64,000 bases of DNA from Hanleya hanleyi (Eukaryota; Mollusca; Polyplacophora; Lepidopleurida; Hanleyidae). Below are positions 33,142 through 46,135 of the stretch, one piece after another. The notes below the pieces were generated by a model, which saw only the letters and a program-made list of their open reading frames with translations, was not told the origin of the DNA and searched no databases. Position 1 is the first letter of the stretch. The number at the start of each line of letters is the position of its first letter. The stretch spans positions 1 to 64,000 of the forward strand of contig JAVTVY010020482.1 of the NCBI GenBank assembly GCA_036873755.1, written 5' to 3'. The position numbers and the translations under genes were made by a program.

Positions 33142-33993
33142 CAATCTTAATAAATTAAAATCCTATATGCTTCTCTATCGTATGGTCGCTACAGGATCTT
33201 ATACTCGCCGATCTCCCTCCGTGTTCTGTGATGTCATGTCATGAATATGCAGTGCTGCAAACGGACCAATCACATCCGTTTTAGTAGCGGCATTTCCACT
33301 CCCGAACTCGACGCTCGGCCTAACCGAGAAAAGGTGACATCGGCTGCCGCGCTGTTTCATGCCAGACGTCTGGATTAAATGACATCAATTTAAACGGGAA
33401 TTATACTATCTATAAATGACGGCATTATGACAGGGGAAGTCCTAAAAGGCAACGACGAAACATCCGAGCTAAGTATGCATGCAGCGCACAACTGTCAGCT
33501 GGAAATGAGAAACCCGGGGTCTGAGCAAGCGAGCGAGCGAGCGATCAACCCCTCTCAACCGAGCTATTTTTCGCAATCGCTGGACGAAGAGGCTCTGAAC
33601 AGGTAATTTCGTCGAGCGACTGAATTATTTCTGTATATCGGGTATTTTCTCTGTAATATTTCTATTTCATCATAGTGGAACTTCATCAGAAAATTGATTG
33701 AATCAGTAAAAGTAAACCTCGAAAGCGAGAATCGAAAAGAAATGTTGATATTTCTTGTTTTACCGCTGGAATATTCATGATTTAGGTATACGAAGTACCC
33801 CTATAGAGCCTATAGTCGGCTGTATCGATCAACTCCGAGTCATGTCTTCAGAGAATACAGAAGATGGGCTACGATTGGTCAAGAGTTTGAAGACCCAGAT
33901 GTAAACAAAACACGGAGGGAGATCGGCGAGTATAAGATCCTGTAGCGATCATACGATAGAGAAGCATATAGGATTTTAATTTATTAAAGATTG
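33142..33993. mobile_element. Mutator-like MITE, 852 bp, 9-bp target duplication (copy in unit 4)
   Basis: This has the same site, ends and duplication (33133-33141, 33994-34002) as the one at 23815-24651, differing by about 15 bp of indel (GAAGAGGCTCTGA near 33586) and a few substitutions. It is therefore a copy by array duplication, not an independent insertion. Confidence 0.82.
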
Positions 33994-34336
33994 TTGAAGT
34001 TCGAAAGTTCAGCTGACCCTATCTCAATATTTATGGAATAACTTTCACCCACTCGTCAAAATTTAATGGAATAAAGTCATACTGCATTACTATCACCGAA
34101 GTTTCCGACACATAACTCACCAAAAGGTGTCATTTGTTCCAAAAATAAATGTCGATTTCCGAACGAAAGCGGATCGAAATGGATTGTGTTGTGGCGCGCC
34201 TTTCTCACAGTGTAGTAGGAAAATGCGGACAGTTTCGTAACCGAAATGACCCGTCGGGTTTGTCCGTTGTTCCGTTGGTTATAAATGATAGACCTTTTTC
34301 AGTATTTTTACTATAAAATCAAAAGGCTTGATGGGT

Positions 34337-34493
34337 AATAAATTCGTTATTCAGGTTTCCCCCGGGTGTATGGAAAGTTACGACCCTTCCTAAACCTCGT
34401 ACACCCTTCGGCTGACGCCAAAGGATGTATGAGTTTCAGGGAGGGTCGTAACTTTCCGTACACCGGGGGGGGACCTGAATAACCAATAATATA
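34337..34493. repeat. Hairpin MITE, full (unit 4)
   Basis: This is nearly identical to 24995-25150, with one expanded G run, as expected from duplication of the segment. Confidence 0.68.
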
Positions 34494-35186
34494 CCAGAAG
34501 CATATAGAAATTACAACAGTTACTAACTCTGCACCCCTATTGGCAAACCGGTAAATATTTTTTATCAATACATCGTGTAATACAATATCTTCAAGATGTT
34601 TACATGAACATGGCAGTAAACACGTGACTGATTTACAAAAACACTAGAATACGAAACAGGACTTCACTTAAAAAACCCGAAATACTGGACAGTGACACGG
34701 ATTTGAAAGGGGTCGAATGAGCCTCGTATAATACAAATCTCATGCATGGTGTTTACATGAACAGAATCAAAACGTGACTGTTATACAATATACCCTAGAA
34801 AACGAAAAAGGAATTCATTTGAAGGAAACGAAATACTGGTATATTGATAAACGGCACGATATCTTGACTTTTCAGTGATGCTGTCCAAGTTGAAAATAAT
34901 CAAATGACGGATTAGATTCCTTGGATCTCTGAGGTTCATGTGTCCTCTAGAGACGACACTTGTTGTATGGTAGCTATATATTGAACACATTGGGGTATCA
35001 ACCCAGAATGAGCTGTGCGAAACCCCCGCGAAAAAACATTTCATGTTGTAATCAGTTTCTCCAATGAAGTCTTAACATCTTGACAATACATTACATACGA
35101 CTTTGGAGTAAACCGAATCCCATTCTAGCGAAATATAAATGGATAGTGCCAAGACTAGAGATATATATTTGTGTTGAGAGCAAGTA

Positions 35187-35553
35187 CACTGCCAAAAATA
35201 CCCTACTTATTTAAGATAATGCCCTAATATTTTCTTGAAATGAGATAATTTTACTCAAAATAAATCACATGTCAAGAAAATTTTCAAGATTTTTGTTCTT
35301 GTTTAAGTAAAATTTGGAGTAGGGTAAGGATATATTACTTAAACAAGAAAAATTTAAGATTTTTCTTTAAAAAATCTTGTTTTAAGAAAAATTCTTACTT
35401 TTTCTTGTTTAAGTGAAATATACTTACCCCATTCCAAATTTTACTCAAACAAGAAAACAAAATCTTAAAATTTAACTTATTTTGAGTAAAATTATCGTAT
35501 TTCAAGAAAATTTTACGGCATTATCTTAAATAAGTAGAGTATTTTTGGCAGTG
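35187..35553. mobile_element. Mariner-type MITE, 367 bp, TA target duplication (unit 4)
   Basis: This sits at the same unit position as 25841-26200 with few differences. The shared position shows it was copied with the unit. Confidence 0.82.
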
Positions 35554-36995
35554 TAATGATATCCGTATGTCTCGTTCACGAGAGGAAAACCTAAATGCAT
35601 GAACTCGCAAGTTAAGCGTAACTGACCGGGGAGGGTATATATAAGTGCAGGTAATTCAAGTACTTTGTCGTTTTTACTCCGTTTATTCTTGATATCTAGA
35701 ACAATACGATGGAAATCATGGAAGTCGCGTGCTTTCGTGACGGGGTTTCAAAACCAGACTGCATGTATGGTGTTACTTGTATTATTGAATCTTTCAGCAA
35801 GAATGATCTAGCATCAGTCAGTGTGTAACAGTGGTTTGTGTTTTTGTTTATATAAATGTGAACGATAAACAAACGAATAAAACTGTACCTTAGCCGATGA
35901 AGTTACATATCCCGCCTGACACACGCATCTGTTTGTTTATGCCTGCATGTGGCGTATACATATCTCTTCTAGTAGGATTTCGTAGATTCGGAGAACAATG
36001 TTCACTTCTTTGAACATCACACAACATTTGTTCAGAAACTGGTTCGCCAAAATCTATACCATCACGCGCCATCATACAAGGTTTCTAAAAGTGGGTGGAT
36101 GTTTCAGGCGTAACAAGGAGCTAGGTGTCGAATTATGTGATACAAAATCTCCATTGTGTTTACATGAACATCTAGCATCCAAACGTGGCAGTTATACGAT
36201 TTACTCTAGAAAACAAAAAACGAATTCATTTGAAAGAAACGAAATACTAGTAAATGATTTGATGAGCGAAATGATGTCTTAACGATGTCATTTGGAAGTG
36301 TTGACCGCTTCACTCTTACAATCAACTAACTTATGATTTTAAGTATGTTTTTAAATTTCAGGCCCGCTCGGATTTTAGTGCTGATATTGTCTTGTGTATA
36401 AGCTATTTTGATCATGGACTATGAAATCCTTACGGATAACGCCTAGTTGCTGAATGTCCAATCTACCGTTTTTTCATCTGAAATTAAAAAAACACACACA
36501 AAAAAAAAACAAAAACGAAAAAGTGAATTTTGGGCTTTCGTAATGATTGAAACGTGCGCACATCAGTGTAGCCCCATTGGTGACTAACAGATTGATAACT
36601 GCATGGCTGAAAATCAATAAAACAGTTCATAGCCCTGGAATCATCATATCATCCTGTTAGAACTCACTGTACAGTTGTATATTGCATAAAGGACGACAAG
36701 TTCTATTACAGTTTTCATATATTTCCGTATCATTTAAACCCGAAGATCATCTGGAGTAAATCTTGTATATATAATAGCGTTATATTATACCATCAACCCT
36801 CTACGGTGTATTGGCAATGGACAACTTCAATACTATTTAATAGTTTGTTCTCTGACTGGAGATAACAAAGCTTTGAACAGTCAAATGCTTCCATTTATAA
36901 ATGAACCAATTGCACAATTTAACAGATGATAGTAATTGCTATGACTATCAATATCGACTAATAATATGAAAAGACGAATATCAGTGGGGGATGTG

Positions 36996-37531
36996 TATCG
37001 GTATCTGATCAGCGTCCTTCAGATATAGGTAACAGATTGATCGCTGCTAATAGATCGATATAATGATTGATTGTGTGTGAATCAGTGTACAGCCCTCCTC
37101 TATTAGATTGTAAGCTGCGTAATGAGAAGCTTGGGCCAAATCAATTCAGTTTTCGACTGGACAGCAAATGGTTCTGGTTATATACGAAAAAATGTATGTG
37201 CCGATTTCTGAGTTTCATTTCAATGTACCGTAAGGCATTATATATTTAAGATAATTTGAGATAAAGGTTATGCGTGCCAAATAATGATACACTTTGATTC
37301 TCTAGATAAGATACTAAGAAGATATATTTATTATTTTGAAGACCCTGATAAATTATTTTATGTGCATGGTCAACACCAAATGTAAAAACATCATGACAGT
37401 CCATGAATTACTGAGGTTCACAGCTAAATATTTATAAACGAACAAATTGCACAATTTTACAGATGATAGAATTTGCTATAGTGTTCAGTACTGACCTGTA
37501 GCATGAGCATTCGAATATCAATGACGATGTG
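36996..37531 (+). repeat. Array: second variant CRE block
   Basis: This is the counterpart of 6501-7300 without the MITE. The CRE is lost here (GCGTCCTTCAG in place of the palindrome). It lies directly before copy 5, so the variant plus normal CRE block is a duplication inside some units. Confidence 0.65.
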
Positions 37532-38015
37532 TGTCGGTATCTGAACAGCGTGACGTCAGATATCGGTAACAGATTGATCACTGCAAACAGATCAATATAA
37601 TAGTCGATTGTGTGTGAATCAGTGTACCGCCTTCCTCTATTCTATTCTATTCTATTCTATATATTAATTAATCCAATGTACATGTATATATGGGCGGAAA
37701 CTGCAATTGGGAAAAGAGAGGCATCGGCATCAATTTAGTTCTTCGACTGAATAGTTCTGGTTGCGAAGCAAATGAGTATGTGTCGATGTCTGAGTTTCAT
37801 TTTAATATTATAACGTTAGGCAATAATGTTAAACTTTGATTCTTGAGACAAATGATATAAAAGGAGAGATCTTATATTTTGAGAATCCCGATGAATTATA
37901 TAATGTGGCCAACACCAAGTTTAAGAAAAATCAAAAGAGGGATTACTTTTCATGAAATACTAAGGTTTATCTGAGGGGTATCCATGTGCCCTCGTGAGAA
38001 GACTCTTGATGTAAA

Positions 38016-41000
38016 AGGAAATTAGGGTTACCATAATTAAGTTTATGTGAGGATCAACAAGGTCGCTTTCTTATGTTGACATGATTATAGTTTTATTGTA
38101 ACTGTTGACTGTGAGTTATCGCCCTTATATTAGACTCTCCAACTTTATAACACGAGGTCGGTCCTCGGCTACCTGGAATTTGTTTCTGGAAAATGTCAGT
38201 GATGGATTTGGTTTCTCCAGTTTGCTACAGAAATGTAGGGAACGTCACGTTTAAGTTTTTCCAGTCCCACAGATTCGGATAATCTGGGTCACGAGGTCGC
38301 GCCGAACGTGGGTGTCGTTGAACAGTCGAAATCTGGCCCCTGACTCATGACAATCACTGAGGACCTGTTGGCCTTTCGGATCCATACATCAAGGACCCGG
38401 CTGGTGTTACGAATGTGCAATGACTACACTAGTAGACGCTCTTTGCAAGATATGCTGGGATGCGTTGTTGGATGAAGCGTGGGATGTCCCCTGCATATCC
38501 GTAAACTGGGTGAGTTCGTCGGGTGGTTCAAAATCAAATGGGGTCCACATTTATCTTGGTTTTGTGCGAATTCAACTCACTCGTTACTGTGTCGCAATTT
38601 ATATTTAGCCTAAATTCCAGTCAATTTTATCAGTGTTATTAGCTTGGATGCTAGCCCTTATACGGTTATCACTGATTATCAGCCTATACTTGTGAATCAC
38701 AAGGTGATCACATTAGTCTGAAATTATTTCCATATTTTGGTTATGTATAATGAAATTTAGTAAATAAGAAATTAATTTGTAAACATTTGAATTTTCATAG
38801 TGTCCTATAATTGTACAATTCACCGTACTATCATTACTATTGATGCTGTTTTAGAATCAAACTGTTTGATAGAATTTATACACTCTTCAGACTTCTCCTT
38901 TTCATACTTTAAATCTCGTGTCAGAGTGTGTACTATTAATATGCTTATGGAGACTTTCATTAAAAGCTGCACCTTGATGGACCATCAATTGTTGACATAA
39001 ATTCCAATGGTAAGCATGGAAAGTCATTGAACTATACTCACAGTGCTGGTGTGCACTATAAGCATGCATTATGCAACATTCCAATTTGAGCATGCACTTG
39101 AGTACATATCGGTCTATTTCTCACACTTAGTGGCCATGTTCATCATACTACTGCTTGTTAACATTGATTGATTGGGCTGATATATCAGTTGAGCGATTTG
39201 CCACAGACCCTAAGACATTTGTCATAATTTTGGGAATTGACTTTTCATGATTTTTTTATTTTAATAAAATTAATCACTGCAATGTTTTTGGAAGAGAAAT
39301 GGTCTTCCAGTGGAAGCAGTTAATATCATAATATACATGGTTTCTAAACCTAGGGTAGGTTGCCCATTAGCCTTTGTTCACTATTTATAATTATGAATTG
39401 TCATGCACTTATACATGGCAAATTCGGTGCTTTGTGAGCTCTAAATCTCTATTCTTAAAATATCTAAGAGACTAATTTCAAAATCATGGTGAGTGGCTGT
39501 GAATTTGTTAAAAACTTAGCTAAATTCAACTTACATGAAGATATTTGTGAGAATTTGCACACTTTTAAACTGAAGCACCTAAAATTTCAGAGGCATTTCT
39601 GGCATGGCATATTTTAATTGATTGCGATTACAGGGGAGGTTGACCCCATTTGCTAATGTACATTGTACACAGCTAATTGTAATTGCTGGGGAGGTTGACC
39701 CCATTTGTCACTATTTGTTCAAGGGGAGGTTGACCCCTTGCAGGTATGGAAATAAGGGACAGTGATCAGCAATAACTAATCAAATTTGGACACTAACCAA
39801 TCCAAATTCCATAGTGATAAAACATGGATAAATATTTTGCTGATCAAATTCAAAGCTTTTAATAATGATCTCTGATCAAATTATTTTCCCTTATCTCCAA
39901 CCCTGCCTTGGCCACTGTACATTGTACAACATGGCTATTTTACAGGGGAGATTGGCCCCTTGTTTACCATGATACATAGTGACTGTACATGGTATGATTT
40001 AGTGACTGTGATTCCTGGGGAAGTTGACCCCAGTGTAATTGCAGGGGAGGTTGACCCCATTTGTCACTATTTATTACAGGGGAGGTTGACCCCTTTTGCC
40101 ATTGCACTGTATGAATCGATAAGACACTTGGGCACGTTGACCCTATTGTTTGTGATTTCATGTTTTAACACAATTTTGTGAAATCCTATCCTATCCTATC
40201 AAATCTAAAACTTCCTTATGTAACCTTTTCACATATGTGAACAGGCAACCCTAGAAAATATTGTGGGTGGCCTTATATTATGATCTGATTTTTCACAGTA
40301 TATGACATTTATCCAGTTTATATGAGGAAGACCCAATTTGTCACAGTGTTGACACAATTTGCTGCTCTTAGGTTGACCCTTATTTGTCACACTCACAGTA
40401 GTGCCACTTGTGGTTGTAAATACGGGAGGTTGACCCACTTGCTACACTCAGAGTAGTGACTCTCATTCATAGCTGATTTAAATACAGAAGGTCCAGGGCC
40501 TGAACATACAGATTGTTTCTCAAGTGCTCTGTATCTACATTGTCTAGTTACCATTTAGACATTACTGTTCAATCCTGAATTCATGAATCCAGGACATCAG
40601 GAAATGAATCGCATGCCCAGAATGTGGATACTGCGTTATATCTCTATAATTACAGATCCTGTTGTGTCTGCGGACGATTTTGGATGTTGGGAAGCCCAGG
40701 TGATTTTTATCCCATTCCGCTGTCCAGTCACTCCTATCCTGTTTTGGACCCTCTGCTCCATTGTATATTCATGAGATGGAGACCTATCATCGACTGGAAT
40801 ATCCATCATTCCTTCTTCATCAACTCCAGAATAGTCCATCAAGCTAGAGTCCTGCTGCTTTTGCTGACTTACCTGTTCTACCAAGTGGTATACATATTAC
40901 CAACGTTAACATGGATTTTTACGAGCCAGAATTTACCAACGATTTTGTATGCTCTATCTATCATCACTCAGATACACTGTACATCACCGCCTACGTGTAT

Positions 41001-41281
41001 CTCTGAAATCCAGCTGTATCACAGTGACTCGAACTGAATTTACTTGGTGTATATATATTTAGTGTATGATCAGGGTCATAATACATTCTCATGAGGTCAG
41101 CATTGACTGCTCACATTTCAGTATACATGAACAAACTAAGCTTGTCAGAAAGCCAGTTATTTCATCGTTATAATACATTCTGCTGCACAGGAGGTCAGCA
41201 TTGACTGCTCACAATTCAGTAGACATGAACATACAACTTGTCAGAAATCCAGCTATAGCATACTGACTTGAACTGAATTTC
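38016..41281. mobile_element. 3.27 kb insertion flanked by 36-bp direct repeats
   Basis: The 36 bases 37980-38015 are repeated exactly at 41282-41317, where the unit resumes. The insert has no LTR, no inverted ends and no poly(A). It holds a cluster of GGGGAGGTTGACCCC repeats (39.63-40.44 kb) and, near its right end, a direct duplication of about 95 bp (about 41070-41165 and 41167-41262, sharing GAGGTCAGCATTGACTGCTC). Open frames are short and unconvincing. Target duplications this long are unusual for common DNA transposons; Penelope-like or repair-mediated origin are possible. Confidence 0.6.
39630..40440. repeat. Dispersed GGGGAGGTTGACCCC motif cluster
   Basis: About ten exact or near copies of this 15-base palindrome-like motif occur, for example near 39634, 39689, 39723, 39945, 40017, 40045 and 40079, some followed by ATTTGTCACTATTT. 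On the - strand it reads GGGGTCAACCTCCCC, containing a nuclear-receptor-like half-site. Confidence 0.6.
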
Positions 41282-42021
41282 ATCCATGTGCCCTCGTGAG
41301 AAGACTCTTGATGTAAATATAGCTATATTTTGAACATACTGGATATCAAACCACAATGAGCATTGGTTTAGTTTTTTAGGAAAAGTTCATGCTGTGATTA
41401 ATGGACTATCTTCATTGAAGTCTAGCTTTATGACATTACAATACATACGACTTTGAAGAAGCAAACGTTTCGCAGTAAATTCAGATAAACCGAAATCGCA
41501 TTCCACACTCCAAGACTGGAAAGACTTTTCTTGAGAACAAATCATGATATGGATATGTCACGTTTATGAGAGCAAAAAACAAACTGGTTAAAATGCATGA
41601 ACTCGTGAGTGAAGCATAAATGACCGGGGACGGTACACAGCAGGTTATAGTTCCAGTATACAGTCGTTTTAACTCCGCATGTATTCTTGATATCCTACAT
41701 AATAAAGAATAATGCAATGAAAACCATGGCTATCACTTCATTTCTGTAACTGGAGTGTCGCGTGCTTTAGCGACGGGGTGTCAGATTCCGGTAACATATT
41801 GAACAGTGGCTGAAAGGTGATCACCCCAATCAATCTGTGTCAAATATATGAGCTCACTGCCTCACCTAAACTGACTGACAGGATCGGAGGGACAATGATA
41901 GCCTGTGATCGGGGGCGGTACGCTAGTCTATGACAATGTCAACAGATGAGCAGACATGTATACCATAAAAGAATTGTTTACCTGATGCATGCAATAATCA
42001 GTCCGGATTTTAGTTATTTTT

Positions 42022-45000
42022 ATACGCCCGCCAAAAGGCGGACGTATTATGTGATGGCGGTTTCCGTCCGTCTGTCCGTCTGTCCGGTTCTCGTGCCCGG
42101 TCTATATCTGGGACAGTTTCCTATCTAGAGTTCCAATTTTTGGTGAGTGGATACCCTACGGGGAGACGATGTGTCGCGTGCCAAAATGAAGGTCGAGGTC
42201 AGAGGTCAAAGGTCACTGGCCTAAAAAACAGGAAATCACTGAAGTGATCGTGTCCGGTCTATATCTGTGAACGTTTTCTATCCACAGTTGCAATTTTTTG
42301 TGAGTGGGTACGCTAGATGGAGACGACGTGTCGCGTAGCAAAATTGAGGTCGAGGTCAAAGGTCACTGTTGCCTAAAATCAGGAAATCATTGATCATTGA
42401 CAGTTTTCTATCTACAGTTCTAATATTTGGTGAGTGGATGCCCTAGGGGGGACCGATGTGTTGCATACTAAATGTAGGTCAACGTCAGAGGTGAAAGGTC
42501 AGTGTGACTGAAAAATGAGAAAATCATTAAAAATTTCTAATTTCTTGTGAGTGGATTCAAATAGGGGGAAATGAAGTGTCGCATACCAAAATGTAGGTCA
42601 AGGTCAAAGGTCACTGACCCCAAAATCAGGAAATTATTAAAAATAACATTTCTTTGTGTCAGTAGATATATTAGGGGGACACGATGTGTCACATATCAAA
42701 ATGTAGGTCAAGGTCAAAGAACAAGGTCACTGTGACCCCAAAATCGTGATTTTTTTTAAATTCCTGATTTTTTGAGTCCATTAAGAAAATAAGGGTAGCC
42801 GTTTTGTCATGTACCAAAATTTAGATCCAGGTCAATAGTCAAGATCACTGTGACCCCAGAATTAAGGTCAAAGGTCAGTGTGACCTAAAAATCAGGAAAT
42901 CATTTAAAATTACTAATGTTTTGTGAGTGGATTCAATAGGGGAAATGAAGTGTCGCATAACAAAAATCAGGTCAAGGTCAAAGGTCAATGTGACCCCAAA
43001 ATCAGGAAATTATTAAAAATAACTTTTTTTTGTCAGTAGATACAATAGGGGAACACGATGTGTTACATACCAAAAAAGTAGGTCAAGGTCAAAGGTCAAG
43101 GTCAGCGTGACCCAAAAATCGTGAAATTGTGTCCATTGAGAAATTACGGAGAGATGGTTTGTCATGTACCAAAATTTAGGTCAAGGTCAATAGTCAAGGT
43201 CACTGTGACTCCAGAATCAAGAAATCCTTGAAAATTACTTTTTTTGTGTGTCAGTAAATACGTTAAGGGGACATGCTGTGTCACATACCAAAATGTAGGT
43301 CAAGCCCGAACGTCAAGGTCACTGTGACACCCAAAATCATGAAATTCATAAAAATCATGATTTTCTTGTGTCCATTGATTCATTGACTAAAGACGAAGTG
43401 GCGTGTACCAAAATTTAGGTCAAAATCAAAGGTCAAGGTCACTGTGCCCCCAAAATCAGGAAGTCATTAAATCACATTTTCATATGCCTGTCGAAGACGA
43501 GGTCATGTAATGCGATGTTGCGTTCTATCCATTAACATTCATTAACATTTGTTGTCCATGCGATATCTCTAGTTTCAAGGTATGGAATGATATCAAATAC
43601 CTTACTCGCATGGCGAAGAGGAACCATACATCAATTTGTCAAAGGTCAAGGTCACAATACACTAAGAAGAATGAAATGAGCTATGTCAAACCGAACAAAT
43701 TGCCATGATATAGGCCCAGGTAATTACATGTGTGGAACCATTCGAACAATAACTGCAAAGGGCCAAGTACGCACACTGTACCCGATTGACGGCGTCCTAC
43801 ATGATGGACAGTCCATCACATGGGAAGGAATTTACGCATACGCCTACCTGGGCTGCTGTTTATCTATTCAACACAGGAAAATCGTTCCCCGATGTCGTAG
43901 GCGATAAATAACTTACACAATGGCCGTATTATGTAACACATCATGGTTGTTTCAGGGCAAACAACACATTTGCACACAAACAAAACTTCCACAACCCGTT
44001 TGACTGGTCCGTAACTCTCACGTTATCGTTACAAAGATTTGTAACAAAAAAATATATGTAATTGAATATATACGTGTCACAATCTACATTACGTGAAACG
44101 CATATGAAGCAAAACATGCAGGCATACAAATTACATATCCATATGTCCATACGCATGATCTCATACCAGGCCCATAATTAACGGCATGTCTGACAGGAAT
44201 TCACGTTTACCGGTACACATTTCACTTGTACCCACACATATACGTGCGGCAGAAAATTAATGTGTTATGATATACAGACGCGTCATATTTTGACTGCTTA
44301 ATCTGCAATCAACGCCCAGCAGGCGAAAACCAAAGATTAGACCTATATTTGAGGCAGTCGGTGTTTTAATGTATGTATATCAGAAGGCAGAAAGTGTAAC
44401 GCTCACAAAAAGAAATCGTGACCGAAATCAGAGAAACTACAGTCCGCGACTGGACGACTCTTTCGATACCCACGTGTCACAATAAACGTTAACTTAAATA
44501 AATAGAACACTTATCGGACTGGTATTTGGAGTTAAAGGTTTATGCCATTCCTACGTGTATATGCAATTTGCACATTTATTACATTGTAGTCGGCATGGTA
44601 TCTTTCTGGGTTGTGTTTTCTTCGCTCGTCTACTGTTTTTTTAAAGAAGATTACTTAATTCCACCTGTTAGTTCCAGCTGAATTAAATAAGTCGAATTCG
44701 CTTGTTGCAGTGCTGTTTGTAATTTGTACATTTCAGGAGACCGACATCGAGTAGTCTATTGCCCCATTTACTAGTCGTTCGTGTCTTCTTACATGCTTTA
44801 ACTGACGGACGCGTTTCTTTCCAGAAAAAGAATGTACACTTGCTGTACATTCGTGAAAAATAATGTACACTTTTAAAAATAGAGTGACGTCACAACTAGC
44901 GTTTAAAACTGAATCAAGTTTAGCTGACTATATATATAAGGTTGGAATATTTAGTTCTCTCCCTTACATGTATATGGCATCTGTCCCGTGAAGTTGCCTC

Positions 45001-45473
45001 CCGTGTTTGAAACAGCTACATTTAGTTAAACTGTTGTGAAATAAAAACCATACATTTACTAATTTAACGGGGAGAGGGATCCTTTATGAACTTCATACCT
45101 GTTTATCAACTCAAAAGCAAAGGTTTACTTCACCACTTTCTTTTTCCTTCATGAAAGATTCTCTCGTCTGAAAGAAATCCATTTGCAGGAAAACTACTAT
45201 TTTCTTGTGTTTGACTGTTGTCGATTTCAGTGTGGGATATGTGAGCTTTCGGTTCTTGCTGCAAGGTCAACTAGTTTCCAAGAGTTAATCTCATTTTAGT
45301 TTATCATTCAATTTTAGATGTGATATATGTTACGTTCTCAGAAGCACGAAATTGTAGACCTTTCTCTGGATTGCTAGCTACCAATTGGAATCAATGCTGT
45401 GAGACAACCTTGAAATTTGGACCAATGTAACTCCAGATATACGGGCGTATATTGAAGCCCCTTGGGCTCTTGT
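42022..45473. mobile_element. Helentron/Helitron-like insertion, 3.45 kb
   Basis: The insert sits inside a T run of the unit between two T (empty site near 19053). The left end ATACGCCCG is repeated inverted as CGGGCGTAT at 45442-45450, some 23 bases before the right end. A hairpin AGCCC-CTT-GGGCT (45456-45468) lies just inside the right end, and the left end is also a hairpin (CCGCCAAAAGGCGG). Asymmetric inverted repeats with a 3' subterminal hairpin and a T-T target are features described for Helentrons. No Rep/helicase ORF is present, so it is non-autonomous. Apart from the motif array the right part (43.66-45.4 kb) holds nothing recognised; a 74-codon frame at 43683-43907 is not convincing. 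Confidence 0.55.
42188..43660. promoter_or_regulatory. Dense array of nuclear-receptor half-sites (AGGTCA) inside the Helentron-like insert
   Basis: Degenerate repeats of about 100-130 bp each contain AAGGTCAAAGGTCA (direct repeat spaced by one) and TCAAGGTCA (extended half-site), and GGTCANNNTGACC inverted repeats. At 42865-42886 an exact AGGTCA-A-AGGTCA overlaps an exact AGGTCAGTGTGACCT. Such sequences are bound by RXR/HNF4-type, ERR/NR5A-type and oestrogen-receptor-type factors in other animals. Binding here is inferred. Confidence 0.6.
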
Positions 45474-45495
45474 TTAGTTATATTGCCAGAACCAA

Positions 45496-46135
45496 TTGCT
45501 GAAAATTGGTCGAGTCCCATGCGGGATTCGAACCAGTGACCACCAAGTTGAGTGCCTTAGTCCGGTGGTCTCTGGTTCGAATCCCGCATGGGACTCGACC
45601 AATTTATCAGAGTGTCAAGTTTCTACATGTAGCAGAAAAGAAAATCCTGATTGATATACAAAAAACCTTGTAACTGATAATGATAATATAGCAGATAAAA
45701 TATAGGCTTAGATCGCCGACATTAGAGATGGCGATTAAGTTCCTTACTGTGGGGGTCGCTGGTTCGAATCCCGCTCGGAACTAGATCAATTTTCTGCACT
45801 AGAATCTGTGCTATCTAAGACAGTGTAATCCCAAAATAACGAAAATACTCTTATACGATTACTTTCTAAATGACAAAAATATCTTCCTATGTATTCAGCT
45901 ATGAGAGCTGTGTCATAACGATCATCAGAGGGGTACTGTATGTTCGCTTTCAAGACTACCGGTCTGCTACCTCCTATTTTTGTGGGAGGCCCGTTGGCCG
46001 TGTGGTTTAGATCGCCGACATATAGTGCTGGCGATTAGGTGCCTTTCTCTGGAGGTCACTGGGACTCGACCAATTTTCTGCACTAGAATCTGTGCTATTC
46101 TAAGATAATATAATCTCAAAATAACGACAATACTG
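45496..46135 (+). repeat. tRNA-like hairpin and two SINE modules, copy 5
   Basis: This is the best-preserved set: hairpin 45496-45604, first SINE from about 45708 with intact GGTTCGAATCCCGC B-box, second SINE from about 45988 with GGCCGTGTGG head. It lies directly after the Helentron-like insertion. Confidence 0.62.

Larger units (their letters stand above)
30470..36995 (+). repeat. Array copy 4
   Basis: The CRE is at 30489-30496. This is the most complete unit: removing the Mutator-like MITE (33142-33993) and the mariner-type MITE (35187-35553) leaves about 5.3 kb. Its segment 33.06-36.1 kb is nearly identical to copy 2 at 23.74-26.75 kb, including both MITEs at the same sites. It lacks the tyrosine-recombinase element of copy 2. 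Confidence 0.78.

Noticed and set aside
40624..41037. 137-codon ORF in the 36-bp-flanked insertion
   Set aside because: Composition is low in informative motifs, it overlaps other frames, and nothing recognisable is encoded.
39630..43660. CRISPR-like arrays in the spaced GGGGAGGTTGACCCC or GGTCAAGGTCA repeats
   Set aside because: Repeat lengths and spacers are irregular, repeats are degenerate, and the DNA is animal nuclear sequence.
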